Part shown: positions 17,253-26,134 of the stretch, in pieces
Layout of the letters: every line of letters starts with the position of its first letter
Numbering within the stretch: position 1 is the stretch's first letter
Made by a program: the position numbers and the translations under genes
From: Methylobacillus gramineus
GTDB lineage: Bacteria > Pseudomonadota > Gammaproteobacteria > Burkholderiales > Methylophilaceae
Direction: 5' to 3'
DNA length: 64,000 nt
Assembly: GCF_020532675.1 (NCBI RefSeq)
Contig: NZ_JAJAVE010000002.1
Coordinates: 168,639 to 232,638 of the forward strand
Notes under the pieces: generated by a model
The model's database searches: none
The model's input: only the letters and a program-made list of their open reading frames with translations
What the model was told of the DNA's origin: nothing

Positions 17253-18346
17253 GGCGTGGCCCGCTGAGGCTGCACAGATACCTTGGCCTGGTCGGTCAGA
17301 AAGGCTGCGCCATCCACCGCAACGGTTTCACCAGCACTCAGGCCACTGGTGATCTGGATCTTGCCATCCTGGAACAAGCCAGTTTTGACGATGCGCTGTT
17401 GTGCCATATCATTCTCAATCACATACACCACCTCACCCGCCGGGCGCAGCACCACACTTTGCTCAGGCACTACCACAGCATCCGGGAATTCACCGAGAAT
17501 GATGTTGCCCGTCACACTGGCACCAGATTGCCAGCCAGGCTGGTCTTCAATGTCGACCAGCACATCCACCGCACGGTTGTTGGACGCGATCACCGGCTTG
17601 AATTCACGCAGGACACCGTTGACCTCCTCATCCGAGGTTGGGGTCTTCAGGCGTACCTTTAGTCCAGGTTTGAACTTGGATGCCAGGCTTTCCGGAAACG
17701 GCAGGTGAGCGCGCAAACGCTGGTTGCTGATCACTTGCAGCAAGGGATCGCCAACCTTGACGTAATCACCAGGGGACACAATTTGTTTTTCCACTTTGCC
17801 ATCGATCGGAGAGATCAGCCTGGTCTTGCTGCTGTTGTGCTCTATGCTGGCCAATCTTGAACGTGCGCCTTCGAGCTGTCTCTTGAGGGCAATCTGCTGG
17901 GTTTGTATGTCATCCAGGGCGTTTTGCGAAATGAAGTTTTTCTCAACCAGTTTTTCGTTGCGTTCTACATTGCGTTGTTGATTCAGCAACAACGCACTCA
18001 GCCGGGCAACTTCACTTTCTGCTTCCACTTTCTGCAAGTTGTAGTCTTGTGGGTCAAGTAAGGCAATCACTTCGCCTTTTTTCACTATCTGGCCAGGGCG
18101 GGCCATGATGCGCACCACGCGCGCAGGGACTTCAGCCGCAATGGTCGGATCCATCAACCCTTCCAGGGTGCCTATGGACTGTTCGCGGATTTCCAGCCTC
18201 AGCACTTGCGCTTGGGTGACGCTGACCAGTGGCACTGGCGCCTTCTTGGCGTTTTCTTCTGGCTTGCTACAGCCGCTGACTAGCGTGATGAATGAAGCCA
18301 GCAGTATGGTGCTGTTAATTAAACGAGTCCCCGAAATCAATTCCAT
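17249..18346 (-). CDS. RND efflux membrane fusion lipoprotein
   Basis: The periplasmic adaptor of the RND pump encoded directly downstream. The 365-residue product begins with a lipoprotein signal (TLVSGCSKPEE, lipidated Cys near residue 26), then a beta-barrel/lipoyl region (VPARVVRIMARPGQIVKKGEVIALLDP), a coiled-coil hairpin rich in Glu/Arg/Gln (about 100-170), the second lipoyl half (SPIDGKVEKQIVSPGDYVKVGDPL) and the membrane-proximal domain. It is first in its two-gene operon, and the 131 bp upstream of it must hold the promoter. No adjacent regulator gene was found. Confidence 0.92.
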   Translation of the reverse strand: MELISGTRLINSTILLASFITLVSGCSKPEENAKKAPVPLVSVTQAQVLRLEIREQSIGTLEGLMDPTIAAEVPARVVRIMARPGQIVKKGEVIALLDPQDYNLQKVEAESEVARLSALLLNQQRNVERNEKLVEKNFISQNALDDIQTQQIALKRQLEGARSRLASIEHNSSKTRLISPIDGKVEKQIVSPGDYVKVGDPLLQVISNQRLRAHLPFPESLASKFKPGLKVRLKTPTSDEEVNGVLREFKPVIASNNRAVDVLVDIEDQPGWQSGASVTGNIILGEFPDAVVVPEQSVVLRPAGEVVYVIENDMAQQRIVKTGLFQDGKIQITSGLSAGETVAVDGAAFLTDQAKVSVQPQRATP

Positions 18347-18477
18347 TTTCCTAATCAGTGTGGGTGGGCCAGGCTATTGCAATGGCATAAATTCACGTGC
18401 AGTTGCATGCTGTATGCGGCTGATAAAGTGAACAATTCTGCTTGCCAGAACAGTGCTAAGCGATGAGTCTATATTTT

Positions 18478-19062
18478 TTACGGGATTTTGCCAGCCTGCT
18501 GTGGCGTTGATTGCACTTTATTCCAGTCGAAATAAGGCCCGGGGTCTGTTTTGCGGCCTGGGGCAATCTCCGAATGCCCCACGATATCGCTGATGGGGTA
18601 ATGCGTCTGCAACAGGTGGATTAATGCATTGAGCGTGGTGTATTGTGCGGCCTTGAACGCGTCAACATCACTCCCTTCCAGTTCTATGCCGATAGAGAAA
18701 TCATTGCAGCGATCACGCCCCTGCCAGTGGGATACCCCAGCATGCCAGGCACGCTGACTGCCAGCAACAAACTGGATCAGTTGCCCATCGCGGCGTATCA
18801 GGAAGTGACTGGACACCCTAAGCTGGTGGATGCCAGCATAGTAGGGATGGTCGTCTGCCCTGAGGCTGTTGGTGAACAGTTGCACGATACCCGGGCCACC
18901 GTACTCTCCTGGCGGCAGGCTGATGTTATGGATCACGATCATGGTGATCGCCGTGCCATCAGGACGTGGATCATGATTGGGGGAAGCAATGAACTGCCCG
19001 TCTACGATAACGCCATCCTGATTGAGTGCATACTGCATGATTGTATTGTCCGGATCTGCCAA
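18478..19062 (-). CDS. ampD: 1,6-anhydro-N-acetylmuramyl-L-alanine amidase AmpD
   Basis: AmpD is a cytoplasmic zinc amidase that removes the peptide from anhydro-muropeptides in cell-wall recycling; its loss raises AmpC beta-lactamase in many bacteria. The 194-residue product shows the amidase-2 pattern: first zinc His in VIHNISLPPGEYGG, the second in QRAWHAGVSHWQGRDRCNDFSIGIELEG, and VGHSEIAPGRKTDPGPYFDW with His and Asp ligands near the end. There is no signal peptide, as expected for AmpD. The start may be an internal Met (MQYALNQ) eight codons in. It follows pilR by 5 bp. Confidence 0.94.
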   Translation of the reverse strand: MADPDNTIMQYALNQDGVIVDGQFIASPNHDPRPDGTAITMIVIHNISLPPGEYGGPGIVQLFTNSLRADDHPYYAGIHQLRVSSHFLIRRDGQLIQFVAGSQRAWHAGVSHWQGRDRCNDFSIGIELEGSDVDAFKAAQYTTLNALIHLLQTHYPISDIVGHSEIAPGRKTDPGPYFDWNKVQSTPQQAGKIP

Positions 19063-19067
19063 CAGGT

Positions 19068-20429
19068 TTACTCTTCCGCATCCTTATCCACAGGATCCTT
19101 GCTGAGTCCTAGCTTGGAGAGGCGATAACGGAAAGTCCTGAAACTGACGCCAAGCAGTTTGGCGGCCGCAGTTTTGTTCTGGTTGGATTTCTCCAGCGCA
19201 TTGAGGATGGCTTTTTTCTCTATGGTTTCCAGATAATCAGGCAAGGCCAGACCTTCATCATTGTCAGGGGTGCTGATGGTGCCTGCATTGCTATCCAGTA
19301 ATAAATCATCAGGTGTGATGATCTGTCCATCGCACAGTGCGAGCGCGCGCTCCAGCACATTTTCCAGCTCCCGTATATTGCCGGGAAAACTATGCCTGAG
19401 TAGCATTTGCCGGGCTTGGGTGGAGAGCTCAGGGATGGCGCTAGCTTGTTCACGACACTGCTTTTGCAGCAAAGTATCCACCAGCAAGGGAATATCCTGC
19501 TGCATGTCGCGCAGAGCCGGCATTTTCAGTTCAATCACGTTCAGGCGGTAGTAAAGATCCTGGCGGAACTCCCCACGCTCCATCATGACGCCCAGGTTCT
19601 TGTGAGTCGCGCTGATGATACGCACATCCACGCTTTCTTCCTGGGTGCTACCCACCATACGTACTTTTTTCTCCTGGATGGCGCGCAATAGCTTGACCTG
19701 CATTGCCAAGGGCAAGTCGGCAACCTCATCCAGGAATAAGGTGCCTCCCTTGGCTGCATGGAACATGCCATCCTTGTCCTGCGTGGCACCGGTGAATGCA
19801 CCTTTCTTGTGACCGAAGAACTCGCTTTCCATGAGGTTTTCCGGGATGGCACCACAGTTCACCGCAATAAAAGGCTCATCACGACGTGAGCTATTGCGGT
19901 GGATCAACCGGGCGGCAAGTTCCTTGCCGCTACCTGACTCACCACTGATGTAGACGGGTGCCTGGCTACGCGAGAGTTTTTCTATCATGGTGCGTACCTG
20001 CTGAATAGGCGCGCTAGTTCCTATCATGGTCAGGGTGTCGCTATCAGGGGTATCGGGCGAGGAAAGCTTGAGCGCTGATTGCACCAATGGGCGCAATTGT
20101 TTTAGTGAAATGGGCTTGGTCAGGTAGTCGAATGCGCCCGCTTTAAGGGCGGATACCGCATTCTCGGCACTTCCATAGGCAGTAATCACGGCCACTGGCA
20201 GGCCGGCGTGGAATTGGGCGATAAATTTCACCAGATCCAGGCCGCTGCCATCTGGCAGCCGCATGTCTGTCAAGCACAGGGAATAACTACGTTGCTCCAG
20301 TAATTGTTTGGCCTCGGCCAGGCTGCCAGCACTGTCGGCCTTGATATCCATGCGCTCCAGGGTCAGTACGACTAATTCTCGGATATCGGTTTCGTCATCA
20401 ATGACTAGGCAAGTGGGCGTGATGCTCAT
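19068..20429 (-). CDS. pilR: Sigma-54-dependent response regulator PilR
   Basis: PilR activates sigma-54 promoters of type IV pilin genes when phosphorylated by PilS. The 453 residues read as a receiver domain (acidic pair DDE near 11-13, phospho-acceptor Asp in LTDMRLPDG near 56, Lys in LTKPIS near 105), an AAA+ domain with Walker A GESGSGKE and the sigma-54 contact loop GAFTGA, and a C-terminal Fis-type helix-turn-helix (NKTAAAKLLGVSFRTFRYRL). Its start overlaps the pilS stop by 4 bp. A near-consensus sigma-54 promoter lies in this window before the pilin-like gene at 43376, the likely target. Confidence 0.94.
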   Translation of the reverse strand: MSITPTCLVIDDETDIRELVVLTLERMDIKADSAGSLAEAKQLLEQRSYSLCLTDMRLPDGSGLDLVKFIAQFHAGLPVAVITAYGSAENAVSALKAGAFDYLTKPISLKQLRPLVQSALKLSSPDTPDSDTLTMIGTSAPIQQVRTMIEKLSRSQAPVYISGESGSGKELAARLIHRNSSRRDEPFIAVNCGAIPENLMESEFFGHKKGAFTGATQDKDGMFHAAKGGTLFLDEVADLPLAMQVKLLRAIQEKKVRMVGSTQEESVDVRIISATHKNLGVMMERGEFRQDLYYRLNVIELKMPALRDMQQDIPLLVDTLLQKQCREQASAIPELSTQARQMLLRHSFPGNIRELENVLERALALCDGQIITPDDLLLDSNAGTISTPDNDEGLALPDYLETIEKKAILNALEKSNQNKTAAAKLLGVSFRTFRYRLSKLGLSKDPVDKDAEE

Positions 20430-22036
20430 GCAGTGTCAGTTTTCTTCATGTGAATGATAAACAGGCAGCCGTGATCAGCGCTGACATGTTCAATGGTGGC
20501 ACCATTAGCTTCGCACAGTTCTCGGGCAATATAAAGTCCAAGCCCGGTGCCTGTGCTTTCCGTGGTAAAGAATGGTTCAAATAAATGCGGTAATGCCTCT
20601 GGTGCAATGCCGTTGCCATCATCCTGGATTTCAATCTGCAGGTTGCGGTTCTGCTGATCGCTACGCAGGGTCAAGGTCAGGCTGCCCTGACCTTGCCGGC
20701 TGTGGCGCCAGCCATTGCGGCACAGATTCCACAGGATCTGGTGCAGGTGTCTATGGTCAAACCGGATGGTGGGCTCGCTTTCGGCGGTATCCAGTACAAA
20801 GCCTTGAGCGGGAATTTTCTCCACCTGATAAAACTGGTCATGGAACTCACGGAGGAAATCGGTCAGCAGGATATCCTGTTGCCGTGTTCTGTCGCGTCGG
20901 TTCAATTCCAGTACATCCTTGATCATCTGATCCATGCGTTGCACGTTATCGCTGATGATCTGCAGCATGCGCTGTGAAGAAGGATCGTGTGATTCATCCT
21001 CCTGCAGTAACTGCGTGGCATGGCTGATGGCGCTGAGCGGATTACGGATTTCGTGGGCAATATTGGCGGTCAGGCGTCCAAGTGCTGCCAGTTTGAGCTG
21101 TTGGGCCTGGGTCTGTAGTTGACTCCAGTCCTCAATGAAAATCACAGTGCCCTGGTGATGATCATCGCCTACCGGCATCAGTTTCAGGCGCAAGGCGCGT
21201 TGTTCTATATTGAGTTTAATCGCGCCGGAATTTTTTCCACGTCGATTATCCAGCCAGTGACGCAACAGATTGGCCAGCTCGGGGGCATATTCGGCGATGG
21301 GCTGGTTGCTGCGGAAACGGTCTTGTGCATTGAGCAGGAGGTCAGCCTGTCGATTGCGGTGGCGCAATATGAACGCAGGATCGACAACGAGTACGCCATC
21401 TCCCATTTCCTCCGTGATTAATTGGTTCACCTGTGCCAGGTTTTCCAGATCAATCCCACGTTGCGAGGCGAGAATTTCATTCTCGCTGGCACGCTTGCTG
21501 AAGCTATGGGCAAGCCATGCTGTGGCAAAACAACTCAGGCTGAGCATGACGGCATGGGAATAATCGCCGAAATCTTCATTCCACATCAACATCTGGTAGG
21601 ACTGCTCAAGTAACAGCCCAATGCTCGCAACAGCCGCATAGAAGAGCGCCAGCCTGCCCTGGCTGATCAGGCTGGCCGCAGCAATGGTAACGATCAGGAG
21701 CAGGCCCAGTCCGCTCTTGATACCGCCGCTGGCATACATCAGCACAATAATAAACCCGATATCGGCCAGACTTTGAAAAGACAGCTGTACCCGGAAGCTG
21801 GGTGTACGTAGCACGATCAGGCCGATAGCCAGAAGGCTGAACGCCAGATAGGCCGAGGTGGTACTTAAATAGAGGGTGTCATTGTAGTTAACCCACACCC
21901 TGTTTTCGCGTAACAGTAAGTAGGAAACGATGAAAATGCCGCACAGTATGATGCGGTATCCACCGAACAATGCCATTGGCCGCCAGAAACGGCGGTCTGG
22001 CTGCTCGGGGCTATAGCCCAGCTTAGGTATTTTCAT
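20426..22036 (-). CDS. pilS: Membrane sensor histidine kinase PilS
   Basis: PilS senses pilin in the inner membrane and phosphorylates PilR. The start chosen is MKIPKLG at 22036; it overlaps the stop of the upstream small gene by 14 bp, and the longer frame would begin inside that gene. The 536-residue product has six N-terminal membrane helices (about 30-190), a PAS-like region (VNQLITEEMGDGVLVVDPAFILRHRNRQA), the phospho-acceptor box ANIAHEIRNPLSAISHA, the N box LWNLCRNGWRHS and the G2 box GTGLGLYIARELCEANG. Coupled to pilR by ATGA. Confidence 0.93.
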   Translation of the reverse strand: MKIPKLGYSPEQPDRRFWRPMALFGGYRIILCGIFIVSYLLLRENRVWVNYNDTLYLSTTSAYLAFSLLAIGLIVLRTPSFRVQLSFQSLADIGFIIVLMYASGGIKSGLGLLLIVTIAAASLISQGRLALFYAAVASIGLLLEQSYQMLMWNEDFGDYSHAVMLSLSCFATAWLAHSFSKRASENEILASQRGIDLENLAQVNQLITEEMGDGVLVVDPAFILRHRNRQADLLLNAQDRFRSNQPIAEYAPELANLLRHWLDNRRGKNSGAIKLNIEQRALRLKLMPVGDDHHQGTVIFIEDWSQLQTQAQQLKLAALGRLTANIAHEIRNPLSAISHATQLLQEDESHDPSSQRMLQIISDNVQRMDQMIKDVLELNRRDRTRQQDILLTDFLREFHDQFYQVEKIPAQGFVLDTAESEPTIRFDHRHLHQILWNLCRNGWRHSRQGQGSLTLTLRSDQQNRNLQIEIQDDGNGIAPEALPHLFEPFFTTESTGTGLGLYIARELCEANGATIEHVSADHGCLFIIHMKKTDTA

Positions 22037-22244
22037 GCGCTTTACGATGGGCTTCGCAACAGTATTGTGTCTGGTGATGGGTGATACTCTCGCTTCTCGG
22101 CAGGTGTACCTGGCAATAGGCACATTGCACCATATCTTCTGCCGCGGGTGGTTTGTCTGCCTGCTTGTTCATGTTGGAGCGGTAGCGTTTTAGTATGGTC
22201 AGCAGTAACCAGAACACGATTGCGATTAGCAGAAGTTTTGCCAT
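22023..22244 (-). CDS. Small PP0621-family membrane protein with two CxxC-like pairs
   Basis: A 73-residue protein of the PP0621 type often found just before pilS in Betaproteobacteria. It has one N-terminal membrane helix (LLLIAIVFWLLLTIL) and then a likely zinc-binding tail: CAYCQVHLPRSES ... CCEAHRKAH, i.e. a C-x2-C pair, a His and a C-C/H group. The function is unknown. Its last 14 bases overlap the start of pilS, so the two are translationally linked, and a role in pilus signalling is possible but unproven. Confidence 0.82.
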   Translation of the reverse strand: MAKLLLIAIVFWLLLTILKRYRSNMNKQADKPPAAEDMVQCAYCQVHLPRSESITHHQTQYCCEAHRKAHENT

Positions 22245-22395
22245 GATGCCTTGTCAGCGAAATATAGAGGATGGAGAAGCTTGAATTATCTATGATTGTA
22301 GCCAAAAGCCGCAGATGGAACAAAAAACAAACCTGTTATACTCGAAAAAACGTCACTTTTATCATTTCCTTACCGCACTAAATATCAACATCGGC

Positions 22396-22408
22396 GTCGA
22401 ACTTCGAC
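22396..22408. promoter_or_regulatory. Perfect palindrome touching the sigma factor start codon
   Basis: GTCGAA-C-TTCGAC (22396-22408) is a perfect 6-1-6 inverted repeat and ends on the base before ATG at 22409, where a Shine-Dalgarno site would be expected; none is visible. It could fold as a hairpin that hides the start, or be an operator. A good -10 (TATACT near 22338) lies upstream. Confidence 0.4.
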
Positions 22409-22999
22409 ATGGCAAGCACCCAGGAACTTTCAGATTTTCTCAAGCAGGTAGAACGTCGCGCATTCAAGCAGACGGTTTATGCTGTGCGCGATGATCATGC
22501 CGCCATGGATATCGTGCAGGATTCAATGTTGAAGCTGACTGAGAAATATAGTGATCGTCCTGTCACTGAATATCCGATGTTGTTTCAGCGCATATTGCAA
22601 AATACAATGAAGGATTATTGGCGACGCCAGAAAATTCGCGGCATATGGACCACGTTGCTGTCATCGCTGGGGGTAGGCCATGATGACGATGAAGAGCATG
22701 ATCCGCTGGAAAACATGGTAGCGGATAATGCCGAAGATGAGCCAGAAGTGCAGTATGAGCGACAGCAAACCATAGGCATTATTGAGGCTGCCATAAAAAA
22801 TCTGCCAGCCCGTCAACGAGAAGCATTTATCATGCGTTACTGGGAAGATATGGATGTAGCTGAAACGGCTGCTGCCATGGGATGTTCCGAGGGGAGCGTC
22901 AAGACACATTGTTCGCGTGCTGTTCACGCATTAGCAGCCTCCCTCGAAAAATATGGATTGAGTAAACAGGTGCTCGAGAAAGCGGGGGTCGAGCGATGA
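22409..22999 (+). CDS. Sigma-70 family (ECF-like) RNA polymerase sigma factor
   Basis: A 196-residue sigma factor with region 2 in the first 90 residues (AFKQTVYAVRDDHAAMDIVQDSMLKL ... QNTMKDYWRRQ) and region 4 near the end (LPARQREAFIMRYWEDMDVAETAAAMGCSEGSVKTHCSRAV). Between them is an acidic linker (DDDEEHDPLENM) longer than usual for ECF factors. The start fits the family consensus even though no ribosome site is seen. It overlaps the next gene by 4 bp; that gene encodes a small membrane protein of the kind that often acts as anti-sigma factor. Its regulon is unknown. Confidence 0.9.
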   Translation: MASTQELSDFLKQVERRAFKQTVYAVRDDHAAMDIVQDSMLKLTEKYSDRPVTEYPMLFQRILQNTMKDYWRRQKIRGIWTTLLSSLGVGHDDDEEHDPLENMVADNAEDEPEVQYERQQTIGIIEAAIKNLPARQREAFIMRYWEDMDVAETAAAMGCSEGSVKTHCSRAVHALAASLEKYGLSKQVLEKAGVER

Positions 23000-23370
23000 A
23001 TCAAGAACAGAAAATAGCGAAAGACATTGTCGAACTGCTGAATGCAAGTGTCGACCAACTTGAACCAGCGGTCATATCCAGGCTGGCAGAAGCACGTCAA
23101 TTGGCGGTCCAGGCCATGCGTGAAAGCACACGAACGACCAACAGCAATGGCGGTGGTTTGCTGGCCTACTTTGGCGGCTATGTACGCCATCATCAACGTT
23201 TATTATCATTGGCAGCGCTTGGAAGTGCAGTCTTCTTTGCTTTCCTGCTGACGCAACAATTTACCGGACATGGCATGGCAGAACATGGTGATGCGTTTCT
23301 GCTTGCTTCCGAACTTCCCCCCGAGGCATATCTTGATAAAGGTTTTTACTCATGGTTAGAGCAGCAATAG
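22996..23370 (+). CDS. DUF3619 membrane protein, possible anti-sigma factor
   Basis: A 124-residue product with a cytoplasmic helical N-terminal half (ending about residue 55), one membrane helix (LLSLAALGSAVFFAFLLT, about 72-89) and a short periplasmic tail (SELPPEAYLDKGFYSWLEQQ). This layout, and the ATGA overlap with the sigma gene, resemble a small anti-sigma factor, but no known anti-sigma domain is recognisable, so that role is inferred. DUF3619 genes are regularly linked to this sigma type and to DUF3106 in Betaproteobacteria. It overlaps the next gene by 19 bp. Confidence 0.82.
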   Translation: MNQEQKIAKDIVELLNASVDQLEPAVISRLAEARQLAVQAMRESTRTTNSNGGGLLAYFGGYVRHHQRLLSLAALGSAVFFAFLLTQQFTGHGMAEHGDAFLLASELPPEAYLDKGFYSWLEQQ

Positions 23371-23786
23371 TTGCAAGTCTGCTGTTGCTTGCCCTTAATG
23401 CTCAAGCTGAAACTGCCCCCAAAGAACCGGATTGGGCACAATTAACGGATAGTCAGCGCAAAGTGCTGGCTCCCCTGGCAGGTGAGTGGGATATATTGCG
23501 ACCCTGGCAGCGCGAGAAGATGCTGGATATTGCACGTGATTATCCCAAGATGACGCCAGACCAGCAAAGCCGCGTACAGCGTCGACTGAATCATTGGAGC
23601 CGCATGACGCCATATGAGCGGGAAAATGCGCGCAAGAAATACCAGGAGTTCAATGCATTGTCAGCCGAGAAAAAAGCTGAAATTCGCAAGAAGTGGCAGC
23701 AATATCAAAGCCTGCCGGAATCCAAAAGAGAAGCCCTGAGACGTGAAAACCCTGATATCGATGGGTTGGATGACCTGGATAACTGA
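23352..23786 (+). CDS. Secreted DUF3106 protein
   Basis: A 144-residue exported protein: signal peptide to about residue 19 (NAQA-ET), then a charged, Trp-rich helical region with tandem 20-25-residue repeats of the form W..L...QR..L.PL...W..L.P..R.K.L.IA. Several units are visible (PDWAQLTDSQRKVLAPLAGEW, RPWQREKMLDIARDYPKM, NHWSRMTPYERENARKKY). The function of DUF3106 is unknown; it may be the periplasmic sensor of the sigma/DUF3619 pair, since the three genes overlap as an operon. The C-terminus is acidic. Confidence 0.82.
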   Translation: MVRAAIVASLLLLALNAQAETAPKEPDWAQLTDSQRKVLAPLAGEWDILRPWQREKMLDIARDYPKMTPDQQSRVQRRLNHWSRMTPYERENARKKYQEFNALSAEKKAEIRKKWQQYQSLPESKREALRRENPDIDGLDDLDN

Positions 23787-23796
23787 GGTAATTTGA

Positions 23797-23829
23797 TTAG
23801 TAGCAGTCGTTGCTGCTGCTAATACGTTT
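23797..23829 (+). terminator. Hairpin terminator after the sigma/DUF3106 operon
   Basis: TTAGTAGCAG (23797-23806) pairs with CTGCTGCTAA (23813-23822) with one wobble around TCGTTG, followed by TACGTTTTA. The T-run is short and offset by three bases. Confidence 0.6.
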
Positions 23830-23863
23830 TAAAATTGGGGCAGCGCTTTATTGACGCCGTTCT

Positions 23864-24934
23864 TTAACGGCGCTCCACCCAGTAGAGCATGAATATCCCC
23901 GCCATCATAAATAGCAGGGTTGGCACGACGGCACTGAATAAAGGTGACCAGTCGTTCAACAGCCCCAGATGGACAAACACGCGATTCAATACCTGATAGA
24001 CAATGCCCAGCATGATGCCAGCAAATATCTTGGTACTGGCGGTGCCAGAGCGCTGCTGTAGAAAACCGAACGGCAATGCCAGTACCACCATCACTAGGCA
24101 GGCTAGCGGATAAATCATCTTGGACCATAGTGCAATCTGGTGGCGCGAGGTTTTCTGTTTGTTGCTCGTTAAATGGTTGATGTAAAAATACAGGTTCCAG
24201 GCAGACATTTTTTCTGGCACGACCAGTAATACGTTGAGCAACTCAGGCCGTATCAATGATTGCCAGGTTGCATCGGGGAAAAAGCTGGTACGGATTTTCT
24301 TGTCTTCAAAATGGGTCTGCGTCACATTGCCCAGATTCCAGTTCTTGCCATCAAAGCGGCCATCCTTGGCGTTACTGATGGTGCGCAGGCGGAATTCATT
24401 ATCAAACTCGTAAATATGGATGTTCATGAGCCCACTGTCCGGCAACACGTCCTGCACGTTGACGAAGCTGTTGCCATCCTTGACCCAAAGCCCGGAACGG
24501 AAGTCCTGGGCCACAACAGAGTCGGTTGCCTGGATGCGAATGCGCTGTGCGGCTTTTTCGCTGAGAGGCGCGATCAATTCACCTACCAGGAAGGTCAGCA
24601 GGGCGAAGATTAATCCAACCTTGAGCAGTGAAACGGCAATCTTGCGGATGGAAACCCCGCTGACGCGCAGAATGATCAACTCTGAATAGCGCGAGAATTG
24701 GCCCAATGCATACATGGTGCCTACCAGCACTGCCACGGGTACCACTTCGTAGACATGCCCGGGAGCGCTCAGCAACACAAACAGCAACACTTTGCTGATG
24801 CCGTAGCTACCCTTGCCTATGCTTTCCAGCTCCTGGATCAGGTCGAAGAAGGAGAACATGGCGAGCAAAGCCAGCATGATCAGCATGATGCTGGAGATGA
24901 TTTCCTGTGAAAGGTAGCGATTCAGCAGTTTCAT
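23864..24934 (-). CDS. lptG: LPS export ABC transporter permease LptG
   Basis: LptG and LptF form the inner-membrane channel that, with the LptB ATPase, lifts lipopolysaccharide towards the outer membrane. The 356-residue product has three N-terminal and three C-terminal membrane helices around a periplasmic beta-jellyroll (about 130-265). Family landmarks are seen: RYLSQEIISSIMLIMLAL at the start, YSELIILRVSGVSIRKIA near 90 and LALPFGFLQQRSGTASTKIFAGI near 290. It is coupled to lptF by TAATG. It converges on the DUF3106 gene. lptB and lptC are not in the window. Confidence 0.95.
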   Translation of the reverse strand: MKLLNRYLSQEIISSIMLIMLALLAMFSFFDLIQELESIGKGSYGISKVLLFVLLSAPGHVYEVVPVAVLVGTMYALGQFSRYSELIILRVSGVSIRKIAVSLLKVGLIFALLTFLVGELIAPLSEKAAQRIRIQATDSVVAQDFRSGLWVKDGNSFVNVQDVLPDSGLMNIHIYEFDNEFRLRTISNAKDGRFDGKNWNLGNVTQTHFEDKKIRTSFFPDATWQSLIRPELLNVLLVVPEKMSAWNLYFYINHLTSNKQKTSRHQIALWSKMIYPLACLVMVVLALPFGFLQQRSGTASTKIFAGIMLGIVYQVLNRVFVHLGLLNDWSPLFSAVVPTLLFMMAGIFMLYWVERR

Positions 24935-26028
24935 TATCTATTCCTGCGTCCCAGTCTGGGGAAGAAGGGCAACTGGAACAGTCTGCGGTAGAACATGTAA
25001 AACGTCAGCAGCAGGAAAAATGCATGTACAGGCCACAGTCCCACCATGGGGGAAATCTTGCCCTGGGCCAGCCAAGCCTGCATGATGCTGAGCAGGTTGT
25101 TGTACACAATGTAAATCAGCAGTGCCAGCATGAGGTTGGCTGAGCGCCCTGAGCGTGGATCAACAAAGCTCAGGGGGATTGCCAGCAGGATGAGGACAAA
25201 GGCTGAAATAGGAATGGCGAGACGCCATTGTAGTTCGGCATTGTTATCCGGGCTGTTCTCGGCCAATAGTTCCAGGCTGTCTTTTGATTGGGTGTTCGGC
25301 GGTTGCTGCTGTTGTACCTCGGCAGGTTCAATGCGGATGGCGTAACGCTCAAACTCGGTAATAGAGTATTCGGCGGTATTGGGTGTTCCTTCATAGCGCC
25401 GACCATTTTGCATGACCAGGAAGTTGTCATTATTCTCAGCGGTTTCTCTATGGCCGCGCGCAGCGACGATGATCCCCAGTTTTTGGTGCTGCATGGACTG
25501 GACAAAGATATTCTTGACGATGTTGCCCAGCTCATCAAAGCTTTCCACGAAAAATACCCGGTCAGACTGGCGGGATTCCTTGAATACACCGGGACTGATG
25601 GAAGCCAGTTCATCACGACTTTTGAGCTGGTCACGGAATTCAGCACCCTTGTTGGTGGCCCAGGGACTGACGAACAGGCTGAGGAATGCGATCACCAGGA
25701 TGACAGGCAAACCAAAAGTCATGACGGGGCGTATCCAGCTTGATAAACCCTGGCCGGAGCTGAACCAGACCACCATTTCGCTATCTCGGTGCCAGCGCGC
25801 TAACGTCAGCAGCACGGCAAGGAACAAGGTGAGCGATAGCATCATGGGCAGAAACTTCAGCATGCTGAAGCCCAGCAAGGTATTGATGGCGTCGCTAGCC
25901 AGGCTGCCTTTGGCTGCAATGCCAATGTAGTAGGCAACGCGTTGGGCAATCACGATGCCGAACAGCACCAGAAAGCCGCCGATGGCTGTGCTGACTAGCT
26001 CTTGCAGTAATGAGCGTTTGAAGAGCAT
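24934..26028 (-). CDS. lptF: LPS export ABC transporter permease LptF
   Basis: The second permease of the Lpt complex, 364 residues. Membrane helices lie at about 10-35, 55-85 and 100-125 and again at about 270-350, around a periplasmic domain. The family segment RWHRDSEMVVWFSSGQGLSSWIRPV near 85-110 and PLSFVDPRSGRSANLMLALLIYIVYNNLL near 282-310 are clear. A stretch rich in Gln/Pro (QQQQPPNTQSKDS) in the periplasmic part is unusual in composition. lptF is divergent from pepA across about 105 bp, the normal arrangement in Proteobacteria. Confidence 0.95.
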   Translation of the reverse strand: MLFKRSLLQELVSTAIGGFLVLFGIVIAQRVAYYIGIAAKGSLASDAINTLLGFSMLKFLPMMLSLTLFLAVLLTLARWHRDSEMVVWFSSGQGLSSWIRPVMTFGLPVILVIAFLSLFVSPWATNKGAEFRDQLKSRDELASISPGVFKESRQSDRVFFVESFDELGNIVKNIFVQSMQHQKLGIIVAARGHRETAENNDNFLVMQNGRRYEGTPNTAEYSITEFERYAIRIEPAEVQQQQPPNTQSKDSLELLAENSPDNNAELQWRLAIPISAFVLILLAIPLSFVDPRSGRSANLMLALLIYIVYNNLLSIMQAWLAQGKISPMVGLWPVHAFFLLLTFYMFYRRLFQLPFFPRLGRRNR

Positions 26029-26134
26029 ATTAGAGGGCTAGAGATGGTTGTATTCCGCAATTGAGGTTGATTTAGAGCGAAAACGCAGGATAATTCAAAC
26101 AGCTTGGTCATTTAATCATGAAGGATATTCAGGA

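Noticed and set aside
23851..23871. Hairpin ACGCCGTT/AACGGCGC across the lptG stop
   Set aside because: It overlaps coding bases and no U-run follows on the - strand, so it is not listed as a terminator.
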